Origin: an uncultured Lachnospiraceae bacterium
GTDB lineage: Bacteria; Bacillota; Clostridia; Lachnospirales; Lachnospiraceae
Reading direction: 5' to 3'
Assembly (NCBI GenBank): GCA_946639085.1
Contig: CAMPBP010000064.1
Location: forward strand, 1 to 7,201
DNA length: 7,201 bases
Shown here: one piece after another, positions 1-6,280 of the stretch
Layout: each line of letters opens with the position of its first letter
Position numbering within the stretch: the stretch's first letter is position 1
Translations under genes and position numbers: made by a program
Notes under the pieces: generated by a model
Databases searched by the model: none
Told to the model about the DNA's origin: nothing
What the model saw: the letters and a program-made list of their open reading frames with translations, nothing else

Positions 1-1
1 A

Positions 2-322
2 GAGGAGATGATTGTGGTCTTTAACGGAGCGGACGCTTACAGAGAAGTGGTATTGCCGGAAGGAAACTGGAATATTTACATCACTTCGGGCAAAGCGGGA
101 ATCGTTGCTTTGGAAGCAGTGACGGAGCGTGTGGTATGCGAACCCATTTCGGCGCTGGTGCTCATAAAAGAAGACGCGTCAAACGTCGGAAAGACACCGA
201 AACTTGCAAAGACTTCATCGGGAAGCAAGACCGCCGCAGCGGTGGGAGGCATTCTCGGAGGAGCCGCACTTGTGGGAGTTGTGGAGTTTTTGACCAAAAG
301 AAAAGATAAGAAGATAATGTAA
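2..322 (+). CDS. Probable type I pullulanase (alpha-amylase superfamily), C-terminal fragment with membrane-anchor-like tail; 5' end outside the window
   Basis: Only the last 106 residues are visible; the frame is open to the left edge, so the ATG at 8 is an internal methionine, not the start. The first ~55 residues (IVVFNGAD, VVLPEGNWNIYI, GKAGI, EPISALVLIK) resemble the closing beta-sandwich domain of GH13 type I pullulanases, which hydrolyse alpha-1,6 branches of pullulan, starch or glycogen; the catalytic barrel lies outside the window, so the assignment rests on this end alone. Pullulanases usually finish shortly after the ISALVL strand. Here about 45 residues follow: a Lys/Ser/Thr linker, then a ~20-residue Ala/Gly/Val-rich hydrophobic stretch with GGILGG, then the basic end TKRKDKKIM. 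That layout looks like a C-terminal transmembrane anchor or a sortase-type tail, but no LPXTG is present. It suggests an exported, membrane-held enzyme (inference). A terminator follows 7 bases after the stop. Alternative: another GH13 enzyme with the same type of C-terminal domain. Confidence 0.72.
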   Translation, partial: EEMIVVFNGADAYREVVLPEGNWNIYITSGKAGIVALEAVTERVVCEPISALVLIKEDASNVGKTPKLAKTSSGSKTAAAVGGILGGAALVGVVEFLTKRKDKKIM

Positions 323-329
323 AGAAAAT

Positions 330-368
330 AAGAAGAGGATAACAGTATTTGCGGTTCTCTTCTTTTTT
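330..368 (+). terminator. Rho-independent terminator of the pullulanase-like gene
   Basis: The arms AAGAAGAGGA (330-339) and TTCTCTTCTT (355-364) pair over 10 bp with a single G-U wobble around a 15-base loop. The 3' arm runs directly into a T-tract (363-368). The structure begins 7 bases after the TAA at 320-322. The stem is A-U rich in its outer part, so its strength is moderate, but position and layout are typical of an intrinsic terminator. It separates the pullulanase-like gene from the GGDEF genes transcriptionally. Confidence 0.8.
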
Positions 369-411
369 GTTAAAATTTACGTTTTCGTTAATTTAGCAAT
401 GATATTATAAA

Positions 412-449
412 TTGTCATATTGTTTTTAATGGCAAATAAACGATATAAT
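412..449 (+). promoter_or_regulatory. Possible sigma-A-type promoter region for the GGDEF gene pair
   Basis: After the terminator the sequence is strongly AT-rich. A perfect TATAAT lies at 444-449, with TTGTTT at 420-425 as a weak -35 (18-base spacer); this would start transcription near 455-457, just before the ATG at 459. A second pairing is TTGTCA (412-417, one mismatch to consensus) with AATAAA (435-440, 17-base spacer). A further -10-like TATAAA lies at 406-411 without a convincing -35. In AT-rich DNA such matches arise by chance, so the existence of a promoter between 369 and 458 is likely from context, but the exact element is uncertain. Confidence 0.35.
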
Positions 450-458
450 AATAAGCGT

Positions 459-2363
459 ATGAAGAAAAAAATCGCTGTTTGCGCTAACGGTTGGAATTAC
501 GATATGCTTCTTTCCGCTTTGAACGGAATGAAAGAGCATGCTCTGAAAGAGGATTTTGACACTTTTGTGTTCTTAAGCTTTGCCTCTTACAGTGAGCATG
601 TTGACTTAATGCGCGGTGAACTTAATATCTACGAGCTTTTGGACCCCGCCGATTATGACGGTGTTATCGTCTTTTCCACTTCCATAAATTCCGAAGAACT
701 CGCTGTTGAAATATGTCAAAAGGCAAAAACGGTGAACGTTCCCGTAGTAAGTATCGGACTTGATATCGACGGTATTCATTCCGTTAAAGTTAACAACGAA
801 ACGGGAATGCGCGAACTTGTAGATCATCTTTTTGATAAGCACGATATAAAAAGACCTTTCTTTATCGGCGGATTTCCCGATCATGTGGACAGCATCGCAA
901 GACTTAACGTTTTGAAGGAAGCTTGCAAAGAACGCGGGATCGAATTCACCGATGACAACGTTGCATACGGAAGATGGAACAACACAGATACCGATACTTT
1001 GATAGAAGAACTGGTGGAGGTATGGAACGGGAATTATCCAGATGCCCTGGTTTGTGCCAACGATATCATGGCCCTGGCCGCATGCAGCAAACTTCAGGAA
1101 TACGGTATTTTGGCTCCCCAGGATATAATAGTCACCGGCTTTGATAACTTAAGCGAGGGCAAGGAATTTTATCCCGCCCTTTCAAGCGTGGAGCAGAACT
1201 ATAAAGAAATAGCAAAAAAGGCTTGCGAGATAATCTTTGATGAGATAAACGGAGACAAGACCGTTAAAAGAGAAATGGTCGAGTCGTATTTTTACTGCGG
1301 TGAAAGCTGCGGATGTAAAGGCGAGGAAGACTATTCAGCCTCAAGACTGCTTTACTGCAGACATGCATACAAGCGGGATACCGACGCAAGATTGCTGGAA
1401 CAGAACGAACGTAATATCCGTAAAGAGCTTACCGATATGGAAAATTACAGTGAGCTTAAAGCTACACTTCGCGAACATTACAAAAACAATCATCAGTTTG
1501 AAGGCGAAGGCTTTTACATATGCGTCAACAAAGGTTTCTTTAATGATGTAATGATAAATGAAAGCGAATTGTGGGCAAAGGGTGAAAACCGCGAGTTTGA
1601 GGAACTTGTTTCACTTAAAAACGGAGAGATAGTGACCGGCCTTAATGTGGATGAGCATATGATCGTGCCCGGCTATACAAAGAATTCCGGTGAGACACAT
1701 GTGTACTTTTTCATGCCGATGCACAGTCTTCAGTACAACTACGGATATGTTGTGCTTACCGACTTCCCCTATATCGTAAATAACAATATCCTTTATCCGT
1801 ATATGGAGAAACTCCAGCAATCGATAAAGCTCATGAGGACCAACTTAAGGCTTAAGATCCTTTATGAACGCGATCAGATGACGGGGCTTTACAATCGTTT
1901 CGGATATGAGCAAAAGGCATTGCCCTTATACGAAGAGAGTCTTGAGAAGAAGTCTTCGATGCTGGTAATGTTTGTGGATATAAATTACATGAAGCATATA
2001 AACGACAAGTTTGGACATCTTCACGGTGATAATGCCATAAAGACCGTGGTATCGGCCATAAACGAAAACGTTTCAAATGATTCAATCGCCGTAAGATTCG
2101 GCGGAGACGAATTTTTGGTCATATCTCCCGACTGTGATGACGAAAAGGCTTCTAAGATAAGAGATTCGATCAGAGACAGATTAGACAGTATCAACAATGA
2201 AAAAATAAACCCTTACGACATTTCCGTAAGTATCGGTTATGTGGTCACCGATCCCATGAAACGCCAAAAAGCGGGTCTTCAGGACTACATAAAAGAAGCC
2301 GACAAGATCATGTATGAGATCAAAAAAGAAATGCACATGAGAATGGATCGAAGGAAACGTTGA
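459..2363 (+). CDS. Cytoplasmic LacI-type ligand-binding / GAF-like / GGDEF diguanylate cyclase (first tandem copy)
   Basis: Predicted to join two GTP into cyclic di-GMP under control of a small-molecule sensor. Numbering from ATG 459 (634 aa): residues ~1-275 are a LacI/periplasmic-binding-protein fold without helix-turn-helix, shown by PVVSIGLDI, FFIGGFPDHVDS, PDALVCANDIMALA and VTGFDNLSEG. The Cys cluster CGESCGC (280-286) closes the sensor. Residues ~320-440 form a GAF-like region with FFMPMHSLQYNYGYVV. A helix (~445-470) leads to RDQMTGLYNRFGY and the GGDEF domain. FVDINYMKHINDKFGH supplies the metal- and guanine-binding residues, and RFGGDEF (GGDEF at 2100-2114) is intact. The RxxD I-site is absent (SNDS at that place). 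No signal peptide or membrane segment is seen, so it should be cytosolic. The frame is also open from TTG 420 and ATG 429; ATG 459 is chosen because MKKKIA is shared with the paralogue downstream while the preceding residues are not. No Shine-Dalgarno is seen at any candidate start. Confidence 0.92.
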   Translation: MKKKIAVCANGWNYDMLLSALNGMKEHALKEDFDTFVFLSFASYSEHVDLMRGELNIYELLDPADYDGVIVFSTSINSEELAVEICQKAKTVNVPVVSIGLDIDGIHSVKVNNETGMRELVDHLFDKHDIKRPFFIGGFPDHVDSIARLNVLKEACKERGIEFTDDNVAYGRWNNTDTDTLIEELVEVWNGNYPDALVCANDIMALAACSKLQEYGILAPQDIIVTGFDNLSEGKEFYPALSSVEQNYKEIAKKACEIIFDEINGDKTVKREMVESYFYCGESCGCKGEEDYSASRLLYCRHAYKRDTDARLLEQNERNIRKELTDMENYSELKATLREHYKNNHQFEGEGFYICVNKGFFNDVMINESELWAKGENREFEELVSLKNGEIVTGLNVDEHMIVPGYTKNSGETHVYFFMPMHSLQYNYGYVVLTDFPYIVNNNILYPYMEKLQQSIKLMRTNLRLKILYERDQMTGLYNRFGYEQKALPLYEESLEKKSSMLVMFVDINYMKHINDKFGHLHGDNAIKTVVSAINENVSNDSIAVRFGGDEFLVISPDCDDEKASKIRDSIRDRLDSINNEKINPYDISVSIGYVVTDPMKRQKAGLQDYIKEADKIMYEIKKEMHMRMDRRKR

Positions 2364-2380
2364 TCCGAAATGGGAAACAT

Positions 2381-4288
2381 ATGAAGAAAAAGATCGCTAT
2401 ATGTGCGAACGGATGGAATTACGATCTTCTGCTCGAAGCACTTGAAGGAATTAAAGAATATACGGCAACGAAAGATTTCGACTCTTTCGTTTTCTTGTGC
2501 TACGCTTCATACAGTACCCGTGTGGAGTGGATGCAGGGCGAACTTAACATCTATGATATGCTCGATCCCCACGATTATGACGGAGTGATCGTTTTTTCCA
2601 ATGCACTTAATGCTCCCGAAAAAGCAGTCTCCCTTTGCAAGAGGATCAAAGAGAGCGGTGTTCCCGTTGTAAGTATAGGTATGGAGATCGAAGGTGTCCC
2701 CTCCGTATGTGTAAGTAACGCATCCGGCATGAGAGAACTTGTGGAGCATCTTATAGAAAAACACGGAGTAAAGAACGCATATTTTATCGGCGGAACTCCC
2801 GATCATGTGGACAGTCTCGAAAGACTTAAAGTTACCAAAGAAACATTGGAAGCACACGGACTTGAACTTCCCGATGACAGAATCGGATACGGAAGATGGT
2901 CAAATGTGTATACCGATATGATAATCGATAAGATCGTCGACTCGGGTAAAGGTCTTCCCGATGCTTTTATTTGTGCCAATGACGTAATGGCCATGGCCGC
3001 TTGTACAAGACTTGAAACCAGGGGATTTTTGGCTCCCGAAGACGTGATCGTTACGGGATTTGACGAGATCGCTGAAGGAAAAAGATTTTATCCCGCCCTT
3101 TCAACGGTTGCACGAAATTATAAAGAAGTCGGACGCTGCGCTTGTAAGATAATTTTCAGCGAGATAAACGGCGAGAGTGTTCCCATGGACGAAACGGTGG
3201 AATCCAGCTTTTCCTGCGGAGAAAGCTGCAGATGCAGAGGAAAACGAGACTACGCCGCCGACAGGATAATGTACTTAAGAGAGTCTTTCAGGCGTGAATT
3301 TGACGCAAGGGCTCTTGAACAGAACGAGCGTGTTATCCGTCAATGGCTCACCGATATGCCAAGCTATGATATTCTTAAAGAAACCCTCAGCGATCACTAT
3401 CAGAGAAATCATCGCTTTGAGGGTGACGATTTCTACATATGCATCAACAAGGAATACTTTACCGATGTAATGACCGATGAGAAAGTGCTTCTTGCAAAGG
3501 GCAAAGATGCAAAAATGGACGGCCTCGTTTCCATAAGAGACGGTGTGGTCGTTAACGGTCTTAATATCGATTCACATATGATCGTTCCGGGATACTTCAA
3601 AAAAGAAGGGGAGCAGCACATTTACTTTTTCCTTCCGTTGCATGATATGGAGTACAATTGCGGTTATGTTGTATTTAAGGATTATCCGGGTATCATCCGT
3701 GCAAACATCCTTTATCCCTACATGGAACAGCTTCAGCAGTCCATCAAGCTTATGAGGACAAACTTCAGACTGAGAACCCTCTACGATCGCGATCAGATGA
3801 CCGGCCTTTACAACAGATTCGGATATGAGAGCAAAGCGCTTCCTTTGTACGAAGACAGTTTATACAACAAAACAAGTCTGACGGTCATGTTTGTCGATAT
3901 CAATTATATGAAACATATAAACGATGTTTACGGACATATCCAGGGCGACAATGCCATAAGGGCAGTAGTTTCAACGATAAACGAAACCATCGGTGATGAC
4001 GCCATAGGTGTTCGTTTCGGCGGTGACGAATTCCTTGTGATCGCGCCCGACTGTGATGAGAATAAGGCTTCAAAGATAAAAGAATCCATTATCTCAAAGC
4101 TTGATAAGAAAAACAAAGAAAAAACCGATCCTTACGATATCTCCGTAAGTATCGGCTATGTGGTTTCAGATCCGATATCCCGCAAGGAAGCAACTTTGCA
4201 GGATTATATAAGGGAAGCTGACAACAAGATGTACGAGATCAAAAAGGAAATGCACAGGATACTCGATCGACGCAAAAGCGACAGATAG
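2381..4288 (+). CDS. Cytoplasmic LacI-type ligand-binding / GAF-like / GGDEF diguanylate cyclase (second tandem copy)
   Basis: Paralogue of the gene before it, with the same architecture: LacI-type sensor without HTH (~1-275, with FIGGTPDHVDS, FICANDVMAMAA, VTGFDEIAEG), the cluster CGESCRC, GAF-like region (YFFLPLHDMEYNCGYVVF), helix, then GGDEF domain. The active site looks complete: FVDINYMKHINDVYGH and RFGGDEF (GGDEF at 4019-4033). The I-site position reads GDDA, so RxxD product inhibition is not expected. By hand count the GGDEF parts of the two copies are about 70% identical; the sensors are somewhat less alike. The pair is colinear except for one codon near residue 194 and a slightly longer C-terminus here. 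From ATG 2381 the product has 635 aa and starts 17 bases after the first copy's stop. A TTG at 2360 in the same frame would overlap that stop as TTGA and has AAGGA at 2351-2355 before it, so a start there cannot be excluded. Ligand unknown; sugar binding is the family expectation. Confidence 0.92.
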   Translation: MKKKIAICANGWNYDLLLEALEGIKEYTATKDFDSFVFLCYASYSTRVEWMQGELNIYDMLDPHDYDGVIVFSNALNAPEKAVSLCKRIKESGVPVVSIGMEIEGVPSVCVSNASGMRELVEHLIEKHGVKNAYFIGGTPDHVDSLERLKVTKETLEAHGLELPDDRIGYGRWSNVYTDMIIDKIVDSGKGLPDAFICANDVMAMAACTRLETRGFLAPEDVIVTGFDEIAEGKRFYPALSTVARNYKEVGRCACKIIFSEINGESVPMDETVESSFSCGESCRCRGKRDYAADRIMYLRESFRREFDARALEQNERVIRQWLTDMPSYDILKETLSDHYQRNHRFEGDDFYICINKEYFTDVMTDEKVLLAKGKDAKMDGLVSIRDGVVVNGLNIDSHMIVPGYFKKEGEQHIYFFLPLHDMEYNCGYVVFKDYPGIIRANILYPYMEQLQQSIKLMRTNFRLRTLYDRDQMTGLYNRFGYESKALPLYEDSLYNKTSLTVMFVDINYMKHINDVYGHIQGDNAIRAVVSTINETIGDDAIGVRFGGDEFLVIAPDCDENKASKIKESIISKLDKKNKEKTDPYDISVSIGYVVSDPISRKEATLQDYIREADNKMYEIKKEMHRILDRRKSDR

Positions 4289-4714
4289 TTACGAGTTGGC
4301 CTTTATTTCCTTTACGTATTCGTCATAATCTCTTATGTACTCGGCTCCGTCGTAGTGTGTGCTTGCAAGGCACAAAAGAACCGAGTCGGCGGAAAAGTCG
4401 TACATTTCTTTCCAAACCATTTTCGGAATATATATGCCTGTATTTGGACGGTTAAGTGAGAACACCATTTCGTTCCCCATACCGTCCATTACTTTTACCT
4501 TGCTCTTTCCTGCAACGTTAATGAGCACGAATTCGGAATCACGGTTAGCGTGCTGTCCGCGAACGACCGTTGCGTCCGAACCGAAGATATAAAAGACACG
4601 CTTCGGCTCAAAAGGGATATCCTGTTCGCCTTCGCAAACAACGAGGCTTCCACGCTCGTCTCCCAGATCTTTAAATTCTATCATTCTTGTATCGAGATAA
4701 TTGTTCTTTATCAT
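4289..4714 (-). CDS. FdtA/QdtA-like sugar-nucleotide 3,4-ketoisomerase (WxcM-like cupin)
   Basis: A 141-residue single-domain cupin of the FdtA family, near the usual length. Characterised members move the keto group of dTDP-4-keto-6-deoxyglucose from C4 to C3, before transamination to dTDP-3-amino-3,6-dideoxyhexoses for surface glycans. Family signatures seen are GDERGSLVV (18-26), KRVFYIFG (38-45), RGQHANR (52-58), a VLINVAGKSKVKVMDG strand pair, IYIPKMVWKEMYDF and a closing EYIRDYDEYVKEI. The family's usual RGxHAH motif here ends in Asn (H55-A56-N57), so one of the two active-site-region histidines is missing; this may mark a subfamily with the same or a different substrate. The ATG lies in an ATGA overlap with the stop of the membrane protein gene, and GGAGG sits 6 bases upstream, supporting this start and translational coupling. 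No aminotransferase or rml gene is visible nearby. The stop abuts that of the converging GGDEF gene. Confidence 0.85.
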   Translation of the reverse strand: MIKNNYLDTRMIEFKDLGDERGSLVVCEGEQDIPFEPKRVFYIFGSDATVVRGQHANRDSEFVLINVAGKSKVKVMDGMGNEMVFSLNRPNTGIYIPKMVWKEMYDFSADSVLLCLASTHYDGAEYIRDYDEYVKEIKANS

Positions 4715-6255
4715 TTGGTTCCTCCGTAGACTCGTCTGCCGCCTCTTAAAACCGTTTTTTTGTAATCGTCGTTTGCTTTCTTTATCACATCCTGCGCTAT
4801 GAGCACGATGACGATAAGTCTTAAGAGAGCAAACAAAATATCAAGGGGAGACCCCGTCTCATTACTATACAACAAGAATCTCACATATTCAAACAGCGTA
4901 ACGATAATCGTCGTAGCGGAATAGACAAAGTAGTTTTTATCAAGAAACGCAAGTATCACGATGATCATCTCACCCACAAAAGCATATCTTTCATGCATGA
5001 AGGGTAAGAAGAAAGCCATGGTCAAAATTACCAGCACCGCTATCTTTAACAATAAAAGACTGTCCAGCTTTATCCTTTTAAAGAAAAGATAGAGGTAAAA
5101 AGAAACCAGTAAGACTCCGGTAAGTGTCATACCCACCACAGCCATGTACGCCGGCGGCTCTTTTGTAAACAGTCCGACAAATGTGTAGAAGTTTGGATAT
5201 CTCGTCGTAAGTGCCGTGTTCACATTTTTGGCATGATCGATGTAAACCCCCACCAGTTCATTAAGAGGATGACCTTTTATTATGAGGGGAACGCAGGTCA
5301 AAAAGTAGATGGCAGGTATCCAAATCTTTTGGGAGATCTTGAGGATTTTTTCTTTCTGCACAAGCCATATGAAAAGCGTTATGGGAAGTATACAGATCGT
5401 CTGATACTTTAACGAATAAGCAAGGCCTAAAAAGATCATGGCAAGATCGCCACCGTATTTGGCTCTGTGTTTGATGCCTCTTATAAGGACGTAAATACAC
5501 AAAAGAATAAATGTGGTGTAGATGGAATCAAACTGTCCCCAGCATGAGGCGTTCAAGATGAGAAGGGGGTTGAACAAAACGGCTCCGTATATGATCACGC
5601 GGTCTCTCAATGTGGATTGTCCGTCTGTTACTTCGTGGAATATCAAGAGCGCGGTCATGGCGAGTACAAAGTCGACCGTTGCGGGGATTATCTTTGTAAT
5701 GAACTGTACCGAGAGGTTGGTCTGGCAAAGAAGTGCAAATACGGTAGAGTACAAAGGAGAAAAATCGGGAATGCTCATTGAGAGGGCATCAAGACCTTTT
5801 CCTGCAAGCTGACCGTGCCAGTACAACTGCTGTGATATGAAATCCGAAGATTGAAAGGGAAGAAAAACGACACGCACTATCATGCCGAGGAGATTTACGA
5901 ACACCATGAAAAACAAAGGCTTCGGTGCCAGCATGAAAGGCTGAGCGGGACTGTTTTTCGAGATCTCGGATTCGGTAAGGTCGCCTTCATAGATGCTGAC
6001 ATAAGGCTTTTTACGGAATGTGGTGACGATAAGCGTTTTAAGATCCGGTTTGATCCTTGCGTCCAAAGAAACGGCGCTTTCACAGTCTTCGAGTTTATCA
6101 AACAGTAACAACAAAACAGCTCCGATGATCGCGACCGATAAAGAGATGGCGATCATAGAAGGGGTTATTGTTGTCTGATATGCGATGACTGCGGTAACCA
6201 AAAGGACCGTAATGACATAGACGGCGATTCTGGCTATTTGAAAGCGCTTGTTCAT
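4711..6255 (-). CDS. Polytopic membrane GT-C-like glycosyltransferase (mannosyltransferase-like)
   Basis: A 514-residue integral membrane protein with roughly 12 to 14 hydrophobic helices (for example ~9-27, 33-52, 113-133, 185-206, 219-236, 245-260, 312-326, 370-392, 400-418, 442-462, 470-488). Between helices 2 and 3 is a ~55-residue soluble, charged stretch (54-110). Motifs fit bacterial GT-C enzymes that use polyprenyl-phosphate sugars: an acidic loop after an early helix (QSSDF, Asp138, the likely catalytic acidic position), CWGQFDSIY (238-246), RYPNFYTFVG (352-361) and LPFMHERY (417-424). Such enzymes transfer sugars on the outer membrane face to glycans, lipids or proteins. Donor and acceptor cannot be read from the sequence. 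The gene follows the DUF1846 gene by 25 bases and overlaps the ketoisomerase gene by four bases, so they probably form one operon. The Shine-Dalgarno is weak (GAG about 6 bases before ATG 6255). Similar proteins may carry misleading automatic names; the topology and motifs favour a glycosyltransferase. Confidence 0.75.
   Translation of the reverse strand: MNKRFQIARIAVYVITVLLVTAVIAYQTTITPSMIAISLSVAIIGAVLLLLFDKLEDCESAVSLDARIKPDLKTLIVTTFRKKPYVSIYEGDLTESEISKNSPAQPFMLAPKPLFFMVFVNLLGMIVRVVFLPFQSSDFISQQLYWHGQLAGKGLDALSMSIPDFSPLYSTVFALLCQTNLSVQFITKIIPATVDFVLAMTALLIFHEVTDGQSTLRDRVIIYGAVLFNPLLILNASCWGQFDSIYTTFILLCIYVLIRGIKHRAKYGGDLAMIFLGLAYSLKYQTICILPITLFIWLVQKEKILKISQKIWIPAIYFLTCVPLIIKGHPLNELVGVYIDHAKNVNTALTTRYPNFYTFVGLFTKEPPAYMAVVGMTLTGVLLVSFYLYLFFKRIKLDSLLLLKIAVLVILTMAFFLPFMHERYAFVGEMIIVILAFLDKNYFVYSATTIIVTLFEYVRFLLYSNETGSPLDILFALLRLIVIVLIAQDVIKKANDDYKKTVLRGGRRVYGGTK
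4721..4725 (-). promoter_or_regulatory. Shine-Dalgarno site for the ketoisomerase gene
   Basis: GGAGG on the minus strand (CCTCC on plus), separated by 6 bases from the ATG at 4714-4712. It lies inside the last codons of the upstream membrane protein gene and fixes the start at 4714 rather than the internal Met11. It is the only strong Shine-Dalgarno before a gene start in this window. Confidence 0.8.
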
Positions 6256-6280
6256 AAAGATCTCAAATCATTTCTGCAGG

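Noticed and set aside
8..10. ATG at 8 as the start of a small 104-residue gene
   Set aside because: The frame is open to the edge and the residues look like the middle of a pullulanase C-terminal domain. The AGAGGAG before it resembles a Shine-Dalgarno but encodes Glu-Glu.
420..458. TTG 420 or ATG 429 as the start of the first GGDEF gene
   Set aside because: The extra residues have no counterpart in the paralogue, no Shine-Dalgarno precedes either, and the stretch itself resembles promoter DNA. Kept as an alternative, not as the preferred start.
323..458. A riboswitch such as a c-di-GMP aptamer ahead of the cyclase genes
   Set aside because: Apart from the terminator hairpin I see no extended paired structure or known aptamer motif, and the stretch is too short and AT-rich for the known classes.
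459..1300. The GGDEF proteins as LacI-type DNA-binding repressors
   Set aside because: The proteins begin directly at the first strand of the ligand-binding fold (KKIAVCANGW); no helix-turn-helix is present in either copy.
1300..1551. Plus-strand open frame of 83 codons inside the first GGDEF gene
   Set aside because: It lies wholly inside a well-supported coding region in another frame and its translation shows no recognisable family; treated as a shadow frame.
2507..2857. Minus-strand open frame of 116 codons opposite the second GGDEF gene
   Set aside because: A similar minus-strand open frame occurs at the equivalent place opposite the first copy (606-884). That is expected when two homologous genes share codon patterns; no start signal or family supports a gene.
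5522..5812. Plus-strand open frame of 96 codons opposite the membrane protein gene
   Set aside because: It is antisense to a clear polytopic membrane protein and has no recognisable product; shadow frame.
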